Part shown: piece by piece, positions 60,943 to 64,000 of the stretch
How the letters are laid out: the number at the start of each line of letters is the position of its first letter
How positions within the stretch are numbered: the first letter of the stretch is position 1
NCBI GenBank assembly: GCA_964030475.1
Contig: CAXIPT010000007.1
Location: forward strand, 2,663,318-2,727,317
Origin: Tethya wilhelma
Lineage: Eukaryota; Porifera; Demospongiae; Tethyida; Tethyidae
DNA: 64,000 nucleotides
Reading direction: 5' to 3'
Translations under genes and position numbers: made by a program
Notes under the pieces: model-generated
Seen by the model: only the letters and a program-made list of their open reading frames with translations
Told to the model about the DNA's origin: nothing
Databases searched by the model: none

Positions 60943-61022
60943 GGTGTACAAGTTTGTACACCTTCTGTGTGTGTACAAGTTTGTACACCCTTCAACGTTT
61001 GAAGGTGTACAAATTTGTACAC
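60943..61022. repeat. Cluster of three GTGTACAA(G/A)TTTGTACAC palindromes
   Basis: Copies at about 60943-60962, 60971-60988 and 61005-61022. The last two also form a larger palindrome around TTCAACGTTTGAA (60971-61022). Confidence 0.85.
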
Positions 61023-61256
61023 TTAATAAGATGTATGCAGCATTTTACTTGATTTAGCTTATTTTGTAAAATACTTGATGACACTTTTTCTCCAGCAAAA
61101 GCAGCATGTTATTTTTTAACATTTTTTTTTTGTTCAGATTTAAAAAATATCAACATTTACCAAAAAGTCTACTGAATTTAACAAGCTTTATTTCCTAAAT
61201 GGAAGGGTAATTGTATAATGTGTTTTATCAGTATGTATGCCATGCATGCATGCCAC

Positions 61257-62397
61257 AGTAAATTCAAACTCAACTATATGGCTCATAGTCATTGGTTCAG
61301 TAGCAGGAAGTGTACTGTTGGTTTTGATCCTTCTTGTGGTGATCATCTCTACCTGCATCCTTATGAACAAACACAAAACTGACCAACATGGTGAGCAATA
61401 AATAGTCACAGCTATAATAATATTACTGATTCATGTTACCCTTTTTTTTGTACTATCATAATTATAATAAGCAAAGTTTTGTGTGTCCGTCCGGTGTCCG
61501 TGTGTTACGGAGGGTCACTGGAAGTGATGTGACCTAGAATTTCTTTGGACTGTGGAGAATACAAGCTAAGGAAAGAGTGTCTAGAAAGCTAGCTTATACA
61601 GTGCTAGCCAGCTGATTGCAAAAATGGCAGAAGTCAGAAAAGGGTCATCTGTGATGTCGCGTAGGAAATAAAATGTTGCATGCTGAGCTGGCCTGGCTAA
61701 GCAGTGCCTGCATGCATGCTTTCCTTTCATTGAATTGCATTATTATACAGATGCCTGTGCACAGATCTAGCTGTAAACATCAGTATTATACTTCATATAC
61801 AAGCAAGGAGCGTGGCGAGCTAAGCGAGCCATACTCCTTGTATACATTATCTAAATACAACATTGTTGACAATGTACGTATTTTAGTTTCAATTAAAACA
61901 TTTCCCATGTGACCTCCTTGAAATTTTACCAAACTTGGTACAGTTGTAGTGTGTAATAAAAGATTATTCAGAATAAAATTTAATATTAGGCCCTCTACCT
62001 AGCACTATGGCTTCTAAGTAATGGGCATCCATAAATCAAGCTTTTTCGGAAATTTTGCTTTACCCCTTAGTGTTGATAAAGCCATAACTTTCTTGTTAGG
62101 ACAAATGTTTAGTACAATCTGTTGCCCACAACACGACAGTCACTTGAGATAATTATGGTTATCTTTGCATGGAGTTACTCAATTCATTATACCCTGATAG
62201 ACTCAGGTCAAATAGATACCGAAGTAAATGAAGCTTATCGGACCAATTTACCATCCCATGGCCAGCCACAAGCACCGGAATCTGACAATATTGAACTAGA
62301 AGAGAACATTGTGTATGAAGTCATCGATGGCTCTCACAGTGATAATGATGATTATTATGATGTGGAAGCTCACTATTACAGTGTACCTGTACTATAA
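61257..62397 (+). CDS. Transmembrane receptor, 3' exons: membrane helix and tyrosine-rich cytoplasmic tail (partial)
   Basis: Exon 61261-61391 (after ATGCCACAG) encodes NSNSTIWLIVIGSVAGSVLL followed by more hydrophobic residues, a single membrane span, then the stop-transfer NKHKTDQH. It ends in G|GTGAGC. The next exon 62190-62397 (after GACTCAG) continues in phase with QIDTEVNEAYRTNLPSHG and ends YYSVPVL-stop. The tail of about 70 residues has Tyr motifs EAYRTNL, NIVYEVI (fits the ITIM consensus I-x-Y-x-x-I), DYYDV and HYYSV. This suggests a type I receptor signalling through SH2 proteins. The extracellular exons are not visible upstream, where decayed transposons and an N lie. Confidence 0.65.
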
Positions 62398-63481
62398 CTA
62401 TATTATGTAATATTTTTTATCGATCATGAACTTATTATTATTTTTTGTAACGGTCATGATGGTTGTAGGGATCATTACACAATTTATACACTTAGATATG
62501 TTGCATACTGGATTAATAACTTGTATCCTTCCTTGGAAAATCAATTAACACTAAATAATTTTCGTTTAGTGGTATGCATATTTCTCATGGTCATACCGGT
62601 TAGCAGCTTTTTTTTTCCTTTTTTTTTTTCTTTCTTGTTTGTTTATACGCAAGGATAACACTAAATTATTATAGTAGCTATAGCTAATGGTTGTAATTAG
62701 TTCTGTAGAATCTGTACAAAAGTTAAACATGCAAAGAGGGGAACTGAACCACTATTAGTAAAACAATGAGTTTGTAACTTTTCACTCACAGAAAGGAGAA
62801 AAGGAGCATGGCTATAGGCCTAGGGTAGCCTCAGCACATGTCTATGGAAAGATTGAGCTAGGCTATGATAAAACATGTACTAGAATGCTCAGCTGATGTC
62901 AGAACAAAATACTGAGCCGCTATTCGGTAACTAAGTGACTAAGCTGCTGAGTAGTGCCATGCAGCTAGCCACACTGAAATATCTATACATGACAATATGC
63001 TTACATAGAAAGCAGCCAACCCCTGTCTGTCTTGCCAAGCAACACTGACCAACGCAGTGAGCATCATTGAATTCTAGATAACACACACTAGATCAATAGG
63101 CGTAGTCTCGAAGCAAAGTGCTCAGAGAAGCACAAAATTAAAGCCTCAAATCTCAGCAACCACAGCAATGGGATCCAAGGGTTTCACAAACACAGACATT
63201 AAAAAGTTAAAACAGCACTTATCTTTGCATAGCTGAAAAATCTTTGCTGTATATAACTTCATTTGGGAAGAGTAGTTGGAAATGCTCATACTTGAAAAAC
63301 TGAAAAGTATGACTGATTTGACTCGTTTATTACAAGGTTTATCAATTCTAGTATCTTCCCTCAAACCATGTGCTTAGACCCAAGACCCACAGTTTAATGC
63401 CCAACACCCATCAGTTACACTCAGCATACCCACAACAGTACACTATTATTCCCACATCTTGTGTCAAATTGCATGCTCAGG

Positions 63482-63514
<33 letters not shown>

Positions 63515-64000
63515 TGATAACTGTGTAAACATAGCTTACCAGTGTCTTTTCGTTCCCTCCTTTAGTGACGTTCCTTATAAGGATATTGTTGCTAGTAGTA
63601 GTGTAAAGATTGTGCCTATTTGAAGCAAACAATAATACTGTACTCTTTGACACGTATATTTTATTCGCTCACTTACCAATTCTGCTGTTTTCTGAGGTAT
63701 GAGGTAGTGACGTGATTTGACCATCTCCAGGTCTAAAAGGCTCAATAAGCAACTTTGAGGAGGTGTCTTATATCTTCAGCTCCCCATTGCCGCCATACAC
63801 CAGGGCTGATTATAGTCTGCCTCTGGCGCGCCAGACTAGGCTTAAATTTGATACTTCATGTTCCTACCTAACCGATTGGAGACAATTTGAATCTATAAAC
63901 TTGAAACTATGATCGTACAAATCGATATCATTGCATGTATTAAGGTTCTATACAAGATGATGAGGAATATGTGCCGAAATTGAGACATTCCTTGTTTCAT
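62398..64000. other. Terminal region, no gene recognised
   Basis: Holds the second copy of the interspersed repeat (63000-63165), a (GA)n tract at 63486-63512 and AT-rich DNA. No coding signal to the end of the window. Confidence 0.5.
63486..63512. repeat. (GA)n microsatellite
   Basis: Thirteen or so GA units near the right end of the window. Confidence 0.95.

Overview
The window is eukaryotic genomic DNA from an invertebrate animal. The genes have GT..AG introns, and the DNA is AT-rich with many microsatellites and short inverted-repeat elements. A sponge (demosponge) is my best guess. It rests on the domain combinations (kinase-like/Roc/Death, GBP-FN3 fusion, caspase-like protein with a YTGHG motif, TRAF-C protein), the ciliary gene DNAAF11 and the compact gene spacing. 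The species cannot be fixed from the sequence. Single N bases at 8552, 10110, 21962, 48365, 54139 and 58207 look like contig joins.

Layout. 75-5102 (-): SEC14-like gene A. 5314-6919 (+): unrecognised basic/coiled-coil protein. 7612-11427 (-): TRAF-C (MATH) protein, with an 835-bp contig-overlap duplication at 7717-9387. 12216-13326 (+): orphan protein. 15200-18483 (-) and 19042-23529 (+): SEC14-like genes B and C, head to head. 23998-26192 (-): ESS2. 26329-29935 (+): small membrane-anchor exon and a caspase-like protein whose catalytic exon is duplicated. 30587-34464 (-): kinase-like/Roc/COR-like/Death protein with one apparent frameshift. 35032-37231: nested hAT-like elements and a 5'-truncated LINE. 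38934 (+): signal-peptide exon. 39280-42010 (+): DNAAF11. 42292-46887 (-): GBP-type GTPase fused to eight FN3 modules. 47826-55475 (-): RFC2, with its middle exons replaced by a contig that carries a large inverted repeat with 8-bp satellite arms. 55500-61200: element-rich, including a decayed Ty3/Gypsy pol. 61257-62397 (+): transmembrane and tyrosine-rich cytoplasmic tail exons of a receptor. The rest is non-coding.

How the genes work together. ESS2 (splicing), RFC2 (replication clamp loading) and DNAAF11 (dynein arm assembly) are housekeeping or ciliary genes. Between them lie several modules typical of animal innate-immune or death signalling: TRAF-C, caspase fold, Roc-Death, GBP and an ITIM-like receptor tail. 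No direct functional link between them is visible. The three SEC14-like genes are a local family expansion with signs of gene conversion and intron turnover. Gene starts are often close and divergent, which suggests shared promoters.

Exon coordinates below were worked out by hand from splice signals, reading phase and protein similarity remembered from the families. They fit frame arithmetic but have no transcript support.
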